A DNA stretch of 64,000 nucleotides from Bacteroidales bacterium (GTDB taxonomy: Bacteria > Bacteroidota > Bacteroidia > Bacteroidales > UBA932): NCBI GenBank assembly GCA_017471085.1, contig JAFUWW010000071.1, positions 14,511-78,510 of the forward strand, read 5' to 3'. The first letter of the stretch is position 1. The number at the start of each line of letters is the position of its first letter. Position numbers and translations under genes: made by a program. Under the pieces are notes generated by a model. That model worked only from the letters and a program-made list of their open reading frames with translations, searched no databases and was not told where the DNA came from. Positions 16,639 to 24,931 of this stretch are shown here, one piece after another.

Positions 16639-17235
16639 ATGGACCTGAAAGGCAAGCATGTCATCCTGGGCAGCAACTCCCCCAGACGAAGGGAGTTGCT
16701 AAAGGGGCTGGATATTGATTTTGAAGTGGATACAGGGAACGATTTCGAGGAACACTTCGGGCCGGAAACTCCCTACGACGAGGTGCCCCGCCTGATGGCG
16801 GAGGGCAAGTCTCACGGCTTCCACCGGCCCCTGAAAGAGGATGAAATCCTGATAACGGCCGATACCATGGTGATCCTTCCTCCCCTGGACGGACGGCCGG
16901 GAGAAATCCTTGGAAAACCGCACACGAGGGAAGATGCCATCCGGATGCTGCAGGACCTTTCCGGCCGCAAGCATCACGTGACCACCGCCGTCACCCTGAG
17001 GGACTCTCGCAAGGAAGAGACCTTCACCGCCACCACGGAAGTCTGGTTCAAGCAGCTCACAGAAGAAGAGATTGCCTACTATGTCGATACGTACAAGCCT
17101 TTCGACAAAGCCGGCGCCTATGCCATTCAGGAATGGATCGGCCATGTGGGCATCACCCGCATTGAAGGGTCCTATTTCAACGTGGTCGGATTCCCCGTGC
17201 AACGGGTCTATGAAGCCCTGAAAAAGTTTATCTGA
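16639..17235 (+). CDS. maf: Maf family nucleoside triphosphate pyrophosphatase
   Basis: The 198-residue protein starts with LGSNSPRRRELLKGL, the Maf signature, and has ITADTMV and EIAYYVDTYKPFDKAGAYAI, which include the catalytic aspartates. Maf proteins hydrolyse dTTP/UTP and modified nucleotides to the monophosphate, acting as house-cleaning enzymes. It is the last gene of the DUF3467-kdsC-maf run, and its stop lies one base from the convergent desaturase gene. Confidence 0.93.
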   Translation: MDLKGKHVILGSNSPRRRELLKGLDIDFEVDTGNDFEEHFGPETPYDEVPRLMAEGKSHGFHRPLKEDEILITADTMVILPPLDGRPGEILGKPHTREDAIRMLQDLSGRKHHVTTAVTLRDSRKEETFTATTEVWFKQLTEEEIAYYVDTYKPFDKAGAYAIQEWIGHVGITRIEGSYFNVVGFPVQRVYEALKKFI

Positions 17236-17236
17236 G

Positions 17237-18700
17237 CTACTTGCACACGAATTCTACGCCCAGGTCGCGGCAAAGATGCTGGGCGGCGGTACGGCCGGAA
17301 CAGGCTGCGGGCGGGAGGCCGCCGGAATAAACTGTGCGCTGACCGGCGAAGTAAAGCCCTTTCTTATAGCGGGCCGGGGCGTTGGGAACGGTGGTCCAGG
17401 GCAGCCAGTGGGTCATATAACTTCCTTCGAAAGTATCACAGTAACGCTCATAAGTGAGCGGGGTGGCCAGGTCGGAGACCTCCACATTCCCTTCCATTTC
17501 AGGAATATAGCGGGATATCCGCTGAATGAACGCCTCCACCACCTGCTGCTTTTTTTCCTTATACGTTCCATCGGCCTTGGCGGCTTTCCAGTACTCGTAG
17601 GAAGGGCCTCCGAGGAGGGCGGTTATCACCGTGCAGCCTTCCGGTGCATACGCAGCATCGCGCGAATAATTGTTCACCACAAGGAAGGGATAACGGATTC
17701 CGGCGGCTTCCAGCGGAGGGTCGAAGACCACCTGCATGGACCTGGGATAATCACTCAGGCTGGCCCGTACGCCAAGCCCCAGGAACATGCAATGCTCGGT
17801 GCAGAGATTCTTCCGCATCTTGCGGGCCCACTTGTCCTGCAGCGGCTCGGGGAACAACTTGTCGATGGCTTTCCGGGCGTCCAGCGTCACTATTACGGCA
17901 TCGGCCTCAAGCGTTTCCGAGGCAGTTTTCACCAGATAGCCCCCCTCCGGATTCTCCAGGATGCACGCTGCAGGAGTCCGGTAACGGATTTCACCGCCCA
18001 GGCCGATGAAAGTATCGGCCATATTCCGGGCCATGCGGAGCGACCCGCCTTCGGGGTAACCGCTGTCGCCCTCCGCCGCAAAGGTGCTGAGGGTATAAAT
18101 CAGGGAAAGCGCATTGATGCCCGGATCTACCACAGCATAGAAAAGATTCCGCAAATCCTCATCCTCGAGCCGGCTCAGATACTTCCGGGCCGAGAGTGTC
18201 ATCAGGTAAGGCGAGAGCAGCACCGCAGGGAGCATCTTTACGAATTCCATGGGATGGAAGCCCCTGGGATACCGGCATTTAAGCCCCGGCAGGTCCAGGA
18301 TGGGCGTATGAAAATGACGGAAACACCTGACATGGAAACGGAGCCGTCGCATGGCCCGGCTGTCTTCCATTCTGGACAGGTCCCGGTACAAGGCAACACC
18401 TGGCCTTCCCTCCTTCAGGAGCGTATAGACAGGGTCCTTCACGTAAACCGGATTGTTCTGCTGCAAAGCACCTGTTTCCGTCCAGATATCATGCAGGGGA
18501 TTCTCTTTCCGCGAGCCGATGAGCCAGTGGATGCCACCCTCGAACAGATATCCTTTCCGCTGCCAGCTGGTGGAGACGCCTCCGGGATTGGCCGCTTTCT
18601 CCAAGATCAACGTTTCGAAGCCCGAACGACGGGCATAAATAGCGGAAACTAGACCGGAAATGCCGGCCCCGATAACAATCACCCTTTTTGCTCCCTCCAT
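17237..18700 (-). CDS. FAD-dependent phytoene-desaturase-like oxidoreductase
   Basis: The 487-residue protein opens with a Rossmann FAD motif (VIVIGAGISGLVSAIYARRS) and EK in the second strand, followed by PGGVSTSW and FEGGIHWLIGS, as in CrtI-type desaturases and isomerases. The C-terminal GLYFAGQRTVYSGGLPPA is the second FAD-binding block. The substrate is unknown; no carotenoid synthase genes are nearby. ATG 18700 lies inside the end of the epimerase gene (22-base overlap), so the two are coupled. Confidence 0.85.
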   Translation of the reverse strand: MEGAKRVIVIGAGISGLVSAIYARRSGFETLILEKAANPGGVSTSWQRKGYLFEGGIHWLIGSRKENPLHDIWTETGALQQNNPVYVKDPVYTLLKEGRPGVALYRDLSRMEDSRAMRRLRFHVRCFRHFHTPILDLPGLKCRYPRGFHPMEFVKMLPAVLLSPYLMTLSARKYLSRLEDEDLRNLFYAVVDPGINALSLIYTLSTFAAEGDSGYPEGGSLRMARNMADTFIGLGGEIRYRTPAACILENPEGGYLVKTASETLEADAVIVTLDARKAIDKLFPEPLQDKWARKMRKNLCTEHCMFLGLGVRASLSDYPRSMQVVFDPPLEAAGIRYPFLVVNNYSRDAAYAPEGCTVITALLGGPSYEYWKAAKADGTYKEKKQQVVEAFIQRISRYIPEMEGNVEVSDLATPLTYERYCDTFEGSYMTHWLPWTTVPNAPARYKKGLYFAGQRTVYSGGLPPAACSGRTAAQHLCRDLGVEFVCK

Positions 18701-19632
18701 GCGAAGTAATCCATTACAGCCTGCCGGACAGGCGTTTGCGTATAGTTTAAGTCTTTTCGGGCACGGGAGCAATCGTACCACTCCTCGACCAGCAGCTGGT
18801 TCGTATTGTGGGAATAGAAGACATTCCGGATGCCGGCCTTGCGCAGCACATCGCCCAAAATGCCGATGCCCCTGACCAAAAAGTCAGGCAAAGATACGAA
18901 TAATTGCCGATATCCGCAGACATCGGCCTGCAGGGCATAAAAATCTTTGAGGGACAGGAACTCACCGGTCAGAAGGTAGCGGCCCTCCCCTTTTTCCAGG
19001 GCGGCGACGATGGCCCCGGCGGCATCCCGTACATGCAGGAAACTTTTTCCTCCGCGGGTGCCGGCCATGAGCGGCTTTCGCCAGGCGGCTTGCATCAGCT
19101 GCCCGGAAGAAGGTTTCGTATCGTATGCTCCCAGCATGAAACCGGGATTGAGAATGACCAGGCGCAGTTCCGGGTGTCCTGCCGCATAGGAGAGCAGCGC
19201 CTCCTCCCCCGCTTTCTTGCTCTGCGCATAAGGCGAACGGTCATAAGGAGGGCCGAAAGGGGCCGATTCATCGGAAGGGTGTTCCCGCGAACCGGAAACG
19301 ATTGTATTGGCAGTACTTACATGGATCAGGACAGGAATGCCACACTGCCCGGCAACCTGGGCAAGCAGGGCCGGGAGGTCCCGGTTCACCGGAAAGAAAT
19401 CGGCCGGATGCGGCAGACGCATATCCGTCGTGCCGGCGCAGTTGATGATGGCGGAACACCCTTCTGCTGCCCGCAGCAGCGTTTCCCGCTCCAGCAGGCT
19501 CCCCTGCCTCACCTCCGGACCTTCCACATCCAGAGCGGTGCGGACAAGCACCCGGACCGGGAGTCCCTTCTCCAGCAGTACATTCAGCACATTCCGGCCC
19601 AAAAGCCCCGTCGCACCCAGCAGAAGAATCAT
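18679..19632 (-). CDS. Extended SDR / NAD-dependent epimerase-like protein
   Basis: The 317-residue protein begins MILLLGATGLLGRNVLNVLL, the TGxxGxxG fingerprint of extended short-chain dehydrogenases, and has YAQSKKAGEE with the YxxxK catalytic pair, as well as HVSTANT for the catalytic serine/threonine. It resembles dihydroflavonol-reductase-like and 3-beta-HSD-like enzymes. The coupling to the desaturase suggests both act on one lipid or isoprenoid substrate; this is inference. Confidence 0.83.
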   Translation of the reverse strand: MILLLGATGLLGRNVLNVLLEKGLPVRVLVRTALDVEGPEVRQGSLLERETLLRAAEGCSAIINCAGTTDMRLPHPADFFPVNRDLPALLAQVAGQCGIPVLIHVSTANTIVSGSREHPSDESAPFGPPYDRSPYAQSKKAGEEALLSYAAGHPELRLVILNPGFMLGAYDTKPSSGQLMQAAWRKPLMAGTRGGKSFLHVRDAAGAIVAALEKGEGRYLLTGEFLSLKDFYALQADVCGYRQLFVSLPDFLVRGIGILGDVLRKAGIRNVFYSHNTNQLLVEEWYDCSRARKDLNYTQTPVRQAVMDYFAWREQKG

Positions 19633-19644
19633 TTCCAGGAAGGA

Positions 19645-20250
19645 CTACAGGATCGATTTAATGGCGACATCCCACTCCTTCTCATCGGCCGTAGGCTCGA
19701 AACGGGCTACCACCTTGCCTTGCCTGTCAACCAGGAACTTGGTGAAGTTCCACTTGATCTCCGGCTTGGAAGCGTAGTCTTTGTCGCGGCGCTTCATCAT
19801 GCTGTCCATCATGCCCGCCGACATACCTTTTCCAAAACCTTCAAAGCCCTTCTGAGCGTACAGATAACGCCAGAAAGGAGAAGCATTTTCGCCGTTGACA
19901 TCGATTTTGAGGAACTGGGGGAAGGTGGTATGATAATTTTCCGTGCAGAATTCAGCAATCTCGGCATTGGTGCCGGGCGCCTGTTCACCGAACTGGTTGC
20001 AGGGGAAATCCAGGATTTCAAAGCCCAGGTCTTTGTACTTTTCGTACGCTGCCTGCAGTTCTTTATACTGAGGGGTGAAACCGCATTTGGTGGCTGTGTT
20101 CACCACCAGCAGAACTTTGCCTCTATAGGCCGACAGGGAGACATCGGCCCCATTGGCGTCTTTGACGGTAAAATCATAGACACTGGATTGTGCAGCGGCG
20201 AAAGAGACCGCCGTCAAAAGGGAAAGGAGGGAAACTAGTATTCGTTTCAT
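19645..20250 (-). CDS. Secreted glutathione peroxidase family protein
   Basis: The 201-residue protein has a signal peptide (RILVSLLSLLTAVSFAAAQ) and then the peroxidase fold: VVNTATKCGFTPQY with the redox cysteine, FPCNQFGEQAPG with the glutamine, and KWNFTKFLVDRQG with the tryptophan and asparagine of the catalytic tetrad. It should reduce peroxides in the periplasm, probably with thioredoxin-like donors. ATG 20250 or the codon two residues upstream are both possible. It lies 12 bases ahead of the epimerase gene. Confidence 0.9.
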   Translation of the reverse strand: MKRILVSLLSLLTAVSFAAAQSSVYDFTVKDANGADVSLSAYRGKVLLVVNTATKCGFTPQYKELQAAYEKYKDLGFEILDFPCNQFGEQAPGTNAEIAEFCTENYHTTFPQFLKIDVNGENASPFWRYLYAQKGFEGFGKGMSAGMMDSMMKRRDKDYASKPEIKWNFTKFLVDRQGKVVARFEPTADEKEWDVAIKSIL

Positions 20251-20308
20251 ATACATTTTGAGGTTGATTAGGCTGCTAATTTAACAATTATTCCGTAATT
20301 TTGCACAA

Positions 20309-21295
20309 ATGATGCCTTTTTCTCAAACTATTTTATCGTGGTATGCCGCCTATGGAAGAGACCTTCCCTGGAGACATACCCAGGACCCTTATCCGGTGTG
20401 GCTCAGCGAAATCATCCTCCAGCAGACCCGGATAGCCCAGGGTACGGCGTACTGGCAGCGCTTCCTGGAGCGCTTCCCATCCGTGGAGACGCTGGCATCG
20501 GCCTCGGAAGATGAGGTGCTGCGTCTCTGGGAAGGGCTGGGGTACTATTCCAGGGCCCGGAACCTGCATGCCGCAGCCAAACAGATTGCCGCGGCAGGGG
20601 CTTTTCCTTCCACGCTGGAAGGCATCCGCAGCCTCAAAGGCGTCGGCGACTATACGGCCGCGGCCATCGGCTCCATCTGCTTCGGCCTTCCGGCAGCTGT
20701 AGTAGACGGCAACGTGTACCGGGTGCTCGCCCGCCATTTCGGCATTGCCACGCCCATCGGTACTACCGCCGCCAAGAAAGAGTTCACGGAACTGGCCCAG
20801 AAACTGTTGCCCAAGGACGATGCCGCCGCTTTCAACCAAGGGATGATGGATTTCGGCGCCATGCAGTGCACGCCGCAGAATCCCGCCTGTCTCACGTGCC
20901 CGCTGCAAGATTCCTGTCATGCATTCCGCACCGGACGGGTAGCGCTTCTGCCTGTCAAAAAAACGGCTTCCAAGGCCGTAGAAAGGCACTTTTCTTATGT
21001 CTATATCCGATGCGACGGATACACGGCCATCCGGCGGAGAGGGGCCGGCGATATCTGGCAGGGGCTGTATGAGCCGCTGGTCGGGGAGCCTCTCGGTCGA
21101 GCCGGGGATGGCGCGGTTCTTTTACGGAAAGGGGTGAAGCACCAGCTCACCCATCGGACGCTGATTGTGGATTTCTACCTGTGGGAGCCCCTGGAACGGC
21201 CGGAATTGCCGGAAGGGTACATTTGGATAAAAGAAGCGGAGCTCGACCTTTACGGCAAGCCCCGCCTGTTCGAACTTTTACTGGAAGCGCTATAG
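20309..21295 (+). CDS. mutY: A/G-specific adenine glycosylase MutY
   Basis: The 328-residue protein has the helix-hairpin-helix LKGVGDYTAAAIGS, catalytic residues in SEIILQQTRIAQ and VDGNVYRVLAR, and an iron-sulfur cluster motif C-x6-C-x2-C-x5-C (CTPQNPACLTCPLQDSC). The C-terminal NUDIX-like domain ends after KHQLTHRTLIVDFY. It removes adenine opposite 8-oxoguanine. A -7 box TAATTTTG (20296-20303) lies only five bases before the ATG, implying a leaderless transcript. Confidence 0.95.
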   Translation: MMPFSQTILSWYAAYGRDLPWRHTQDPYPVWLSEIILQQTRIAQGTAYWQRFLERFPSVETLASASEDEVLRLWEGLGYYSRARNLHAAAKQIAAAGAFPSTLEGIRSLKGVGDYTAAAIGSICFGLPAAVVDGNVYRVLARHFGIATPIGTTAAKKEFTELAQKLLPKDDAAAFNQGMMDFGAMQCTPQNPACLTCPLQDSCHAFRTGRVALLPVKKTASKAVERHFSYVYIRCDGYTAIRRRGAGDIWQGLYEPLVGEPLGRAGDGAVLLRKGVKHQLTHRTLIVDFYLWEPLERPELPEGYIWIKEAELDLYGKPRLFELLLEAL

Positions 21296-22519
21296 TTTCC
21301 CCTGCTCACCCAGGTGGCTGTCCTTGAAGCCCAGGAAATACAGCACGCCATCCAGGCCGATGGTGCTCAGGCTCTGCCGGGCACTTTCCTTTACGCGCGG
21401 CTTGGCGTGGAAAGCGATGCCCAAACCGGCTTCCAGGAGCATGGGAAGATCGTTGGCGCCGTCTCCCACGGCAATAGTCTGTGCCAGGTTCACCTTTTCC
21501 GTCTGGGCAATCAGTTTCAGGAGGTCGGCCTTGCGGCGGCCGTCCACGATGTCGCCGACATACCGGCCCGTCAACTTGCCGTCTTCGTCAATTTCCAGTT
21601 CGTTGGCATAGACATAGTCGATGCCGTATTTGCGCTGCAGGTATTCCCCGAAGAAGGTGAATCCGCCGCTCAGGATGGCAATCTTGTAGCCGCAGGTCTT
21701 GAGGACGCTCATGAGGCGGTCCGTACCTTCCGTAATGGGAAGATGATCGGCAATATCCTGCATCACAGACACATCCAGCCCCTTAAGTAAAGCCACCCTT
21801 TCTGTGAAACTTTCCTTGAAATCGATTTCTCCGCGCATGGCCCGGGCGGTGATGGCTGCCACCTGGTCATACACGCCGTGGCGGCGGGCAAGTTCGTCAA
21901 TGCATTCGGCCTGGATCAGGGTGGAGTCCATGTCGAAGCAGATCAGACGGCGCATCCGGCGGTACATGTCGTCCTTCTGGAAAGAGAAATCCATGCCGCT
22001 CTCGGCGGAGAGGGCCATCAGTTCTTTCTGGAAGGCGGCTTTGTCTTCCAGCGTACCGCGGATGGAGAATTCCACGCAGGCGCGGACGTTCCGCTCGGGG
22101 TGCATAATGCTCATGCGGCCGGTGAGGCGCTTGATGGCATCGATGTTCAGCCCATGGCTGGCAATGACCTGCGAGGCGGAATGAATCTGCTCTGCACTGA
22201 GGCTGCGGCCGATGGCAGTGAGGATGTACCGGTTCCGGCCCTGCCGGCCCGCCCAGGCCTCATAATCCTCGTCGGAAATAGGCTCGAAGCCGATGGTGAC
22301 CCCCAGTTCGGTGGTCTTGAAAAGAAGTTCCTTCATCACCTGCCCGGAAACGGACTCGTCGATACGGATCAGGATGCCCAGGGAAAGGGTGCTGTGGATG
22401 TCGGCCTGGCCGATATCCAGGATCTGGGCATCGTATCTGGCCAGGATGGCCATAATTTCCGCCGTAAGGCCGATCCGGTCCTTACCCGAAATGCGGATGA
22501 GTATCTGTTCTTTCTCCAT
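21290..22519 (-). CDS. serB: Phosphoserine phosphatase with N-terminal ACT domains
   Basis: The 409-residue protein has two ACT-like segments (ILIRISGKDRIGLTAEIMAI at the start and a second in RYILTAIGRSLSAEQIHSAS) followed by a HAD phosphatase domain with CFDMDSTLIQAE, ILSGGFTFF and VGDGANDLPML. It makes serine from phosphoserine and is likely to be regulated by amino acid binding. ATG 22519 follows a strong promoter. Its stop overlaps the end of the convergent mutY by six bases. Serine feeds glycine, which connects it with the gcv and kbl genes further on. Confidence 0.94.
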   Translation of the reverse strand: MEKEQILIRISGKDRIGLTAEIMAILARYDAQILDIGQADIHSTLSLGILIRIDESVSGQVMKELLFKTTELGVTIGFEPISDEDYEAWAGRQGRNRYILTAIGRSLSAEQIHSASQVIASHGLNIDAIKRLTGRMSIMHPERNVRACVEFSIRGTLEDKAAFQKELMALSAESGMDFSFQKDDMYRRMRRLICFDMDSTLIQAECIDELARRHGVYDQVAAITARAMRGEIDFKESFTERVALLKGLDVSVMQDIADHLPITEGTDRLMSVLKTCGYKIAILSGGFTFFGEYLQRKYGIDYVYANELEIDEDGKLTGRYVGDIVDGRRKADLLKLIAQTEKVNLAQTIAVGDGANDLPMLLEAGLGIAFHAKPRVKESARQSLSTIGLDGVLYFLGFKDSHLGEQGKL

Positions 22520-22536
22520 AATCTGTAATTTCAACG

Positions 22537-22567
22537 CAAATGTAGGAATTCTTGGCCGTACTTCAAA
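22537..22567 (-). promoter_or_regulatory. Promoter of serB
   Basis: TTTG (22567-22564), 19 bases, TACATTTG (22544-22537) on the minus strand, 17 bases before the ATG. Confidence 0.75.
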
Positions 22568-22639
22568 AAAGCATAAAAAGAGAGTTTTTTCGTATGTTCC
22601 AAAAATAAGTATTAATATTGTAGAATAAAGACAAAAAAC

Positions 22640-23391
22640 ATGAGAAAAATCCTTGCTTTCGCTGCTCTTTTGCTGGCAGTATGCTCCTGCGAGTTGCTTT
22701 GCCGTGACCGGATCACGTCTATTGAAACCTTGCCTCCTACATTAATCTCTGATGTTTCTGTCACGCTCGAAGGGGGTCTATGAGCGAAAAATATGCAGCA
22801 AAGGCAACTGAATACGGTTTCATCGTCTCTACCGCCGAAGAGCCGTCACTGGCCAACGGAACCCAGTATGTCGGCGGTTCCATTAACGAGGAACATCACT
22901 TTTTCATCAAACTAAACGACCTTAACGAGAAGACCAAGTATTTTTATAAAGCCTATCGGAAAGAGGGTGAAAGTTCTATTGTGGTCGACCATATACTCAC
23001 CCTGGAACCCGAAGATGATGCTGCAGTAGCAAAGTATGGCGAATTTAACGAAGGCTGGCGCACGCCCACCGAGGAGGAATGGATCGAACTCAAGAAAAAC
23101 TGCACCTGGACCTGGACCCGGCGACACGGTGTCAACGGCCGGCTGGTCACCGCAACAAACGGCAATAGCATCTTCCTTCCGGCAGCCGGTCACATGGAAG
23201 GCAATTCGCACGATTATGCCGGGAAAGAATTGTTCTATTGGTCCTCGTCCCTGTATTCCGGCGTTCCCAATTTTGCGTACTGCGTAAAACTCAATTACAC
23301 CGATGAGGTTGCCCACTTCGTCCACTCACCGAAGATGGAGCACGATATGCGTTTTATCGGCGCCCCGGTCCGTGCGGTCACGGCACAGTAA
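22640..23391 (+). pseudogene. Lipoprotein with fibronectin-like and FISUMP-like domains, broken by a frameshift
   Basis: A first frame (22640-22783) gives a lipoprotein leader (MRKILAFAALLLAVCSC) and the start of a mature chain ending VSVTLEGG; a second frame (22780-23391) continues with MSEKYAAKATEYGFIVSTAE, reading as the next part of the same beta-sandwich domain, and then WRTPTEEEWIEL, GNSIFLPAAG and YWSSSLY, typical of the FISUMP (Fibrobacter paralogous) domain. The join lies at a run of five G (22772-22776); one more G would fuse the frames as EGGSMSEKY. So this is either a natural frameshift, a slippage site or a sequencing error. Confidence 0.65.
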
Positions 23392-23464
23392 TTTCGTGTA
23401 TTTCTGGCTTTCCACCGACTGAGAACGGAAATAATGTGCAAAAAAACGGAAAAACAGACAACAA

Positions 23465-23716
23465 ATGAGAACAAATAACTTCCACATGGGCGGTTATTGG
23501 GATTGTGCGCAGGAGCTGGCCACCATCGGAGGCGGCTTCATCCACTACAAGCACGCCGAAGTCTATGGTGTCGACGTGAAACAGATCAACGAGGACAACT
23601 GGGCGGTTTACAGCACCATCAAACTGGACGCTGCCCTGGGAGGCAGTGACAACATCGTCACGACGCCTTTTTTGTCACACAGACATTTACGCGTGAAAAC
23701 GGGCAGTGGCGGCTGA
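23465..23716 (+). pseudogene. Orphan open frame of 83 residues, probably a gene fragment
   Basis: The frame begins MRTNNFHMGGYWDC and reads naturally up to about GGSDNIVTTPF, with good codon use, and then seems to run into unrelated sequence. It lacks a signal peptide and a promoter. I do not recognise a family; it looks like a piece from the middle of a larger protein left in a decayed region. A genuine small gene is possible but less likely. Confidence 0.4.
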
Positions 23717-23788
23717 CCGCTATGGTTTTCACCACCCGGACTTCCGGTCCCGGCATCGAACCCGGAGAGAATCCGAACCATTGATTGG

Positions 23789-24850
23789 CTATTTTATGAA
23801 GGCAAAAACAAAAGAGTGGCTCCTGTCTTTCCTGGCAGGCTTCCTGGCGACCGTGCTGGGCATTGTTTTCACGTTCGGCACATCTGAGCTTCTGGACCGA
23901 CGCGAACGGAGGACAGACCGCCGGACCTCAGCCCTGATGGTCATGGGCAGCATTGAAAGTTTTGCCCGGCAGCTGGACGCAAATATTGACGGAATGGCAA
24001 GACTGGACACGGTCATTTCATGGGCACTGAGCGTTCCTGTGGAACAGTTGGAAAAGGTTCCGGGAGCATTCGGTGTCTTGTGAGTGACTCCGTAGTAGAA
24101 ATAGCCGTCACGATAAAGGTCAACCTTGATCTGGCGGGCCTCCTCCGGCGTCCAGTTCATGAACCCGGCCAGTTCTGGTTCTGCTCCGGCCGCTTCTTTC
24201 TGGCGGGCAAGGCTCACATCGCGCTGGCGCGCGGCAATGTCTCCCTTCTGCGTACGCATGTAGCCGTTACGGCGTACATCGCCGGTATTGAACAGGCTCA
24301 ATGTGCCCACAGCTTTGATTCGCTTGTCAACCTGGGCCGTGGCAAAAGTATAGCCGCCACCGCCGCAGATGCCGAAGGCGCCGATGCGCTCCGGATCCAC
24401 GCCGGGATAGTTCTGGATAAAGTCTACGGCACCCATAATGTCACCCATCCGGTTGGCGGGCTTGTCGGTGCGGCGGGGCTCGCCCCCGCTCTCTCCCTGA
24501 TAACGGGCATCAAAGGCGATGGTCACAAAGCCTGCTTCTGAGAGTTTCTGGGCATAGAGTCCGGCCACCTGGTCTTTGCTGCCTCCGTTGGGATGGGCCA
24601 CGACCACAGCGGCATAGCTGCCTTTTGGATCATAGCCGGCAGGTGTATAAACATGGGCTACGACATCAATGCCGTCAATCTTGTAGTTCACCCGGTGCAT
24701 GTTCACCTTTCCGGGAACATTCTCGCTGATAGCGTCTTCGTAAACCAACCCGAAGGCGTTGGGAGTCAAAGTGGGGCCCTCGTCCCCGTAAGTCTGAGCG
24801 TTTGCCATAGTGCAAAGTGTCAATAAAGTCAGAATCAAGGTCTTTTTCAT
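23789..24850 (-). pseudogene. Secreted alpha/beta hydrolase (dienelactone-hydrolase-like), truncated C-terminus
   Basis: The first about 265 residues are a good hydrolase: signal peptide (MKKTLILTLLTLCTMANAQ), VVVAHPNGGSKDQ as oxyanion region, and FGICGGGGYT as the nucleophile elbow with cysteine. The frame then stays open by chance through the antisense of the neighbouring membrane-protein gene (23789 to about 24053), giving an arginine- and serine-rich nonsense tail. The catalytic aspartate and histidine expected after the elbow are therefore missing. I infer a joined deletion breakpoint near 24050-24080. Confidence 0.65.
23796..24083 (+). pseudogene. N-terminal part of a single-span membrane protein, cut at its 3' end
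   Basis: The frame starts MKAKTKEWLLSFLAGFLATV, a membrane segment (to about residue 28) followed by a basic cytoplasmic-like stretch (LLDRRERRTDRRTSALM) and a helix. It ends after VPVEQLEKVP where the sequence runs into the antisense strand of a hydrolase gene. Similar small Bacteroidota proteins are longer, so I infer that its 3' end was lost in a deletion that also removed the hydrolase 3' end. Confidence 0.5.
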
Positions 24851-24859
24851 AGTGCAAAT

Positions 24860-24900
24860 ATCCGGAAAAAACGCGCTTTTCGCTTACGCTTTTTCCGGAT
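24860..24900. terminator. Hairpin between the Na/phosphate fusion gene and the truncated hydrolase
   Basis: ATCCGGAAAAA (24860-24870) and TTTTTCCGGAT (24890-24900) pair perfectly. Located after the stop of the minus-strand fusion gene, it may end its transcript; it also overlaps the promoter area of the hydrolase. Confidence 0.5.
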
Positions 24901-24931
24901 TCTTTTACCAAAATGGCAGAACACGCTGCCT

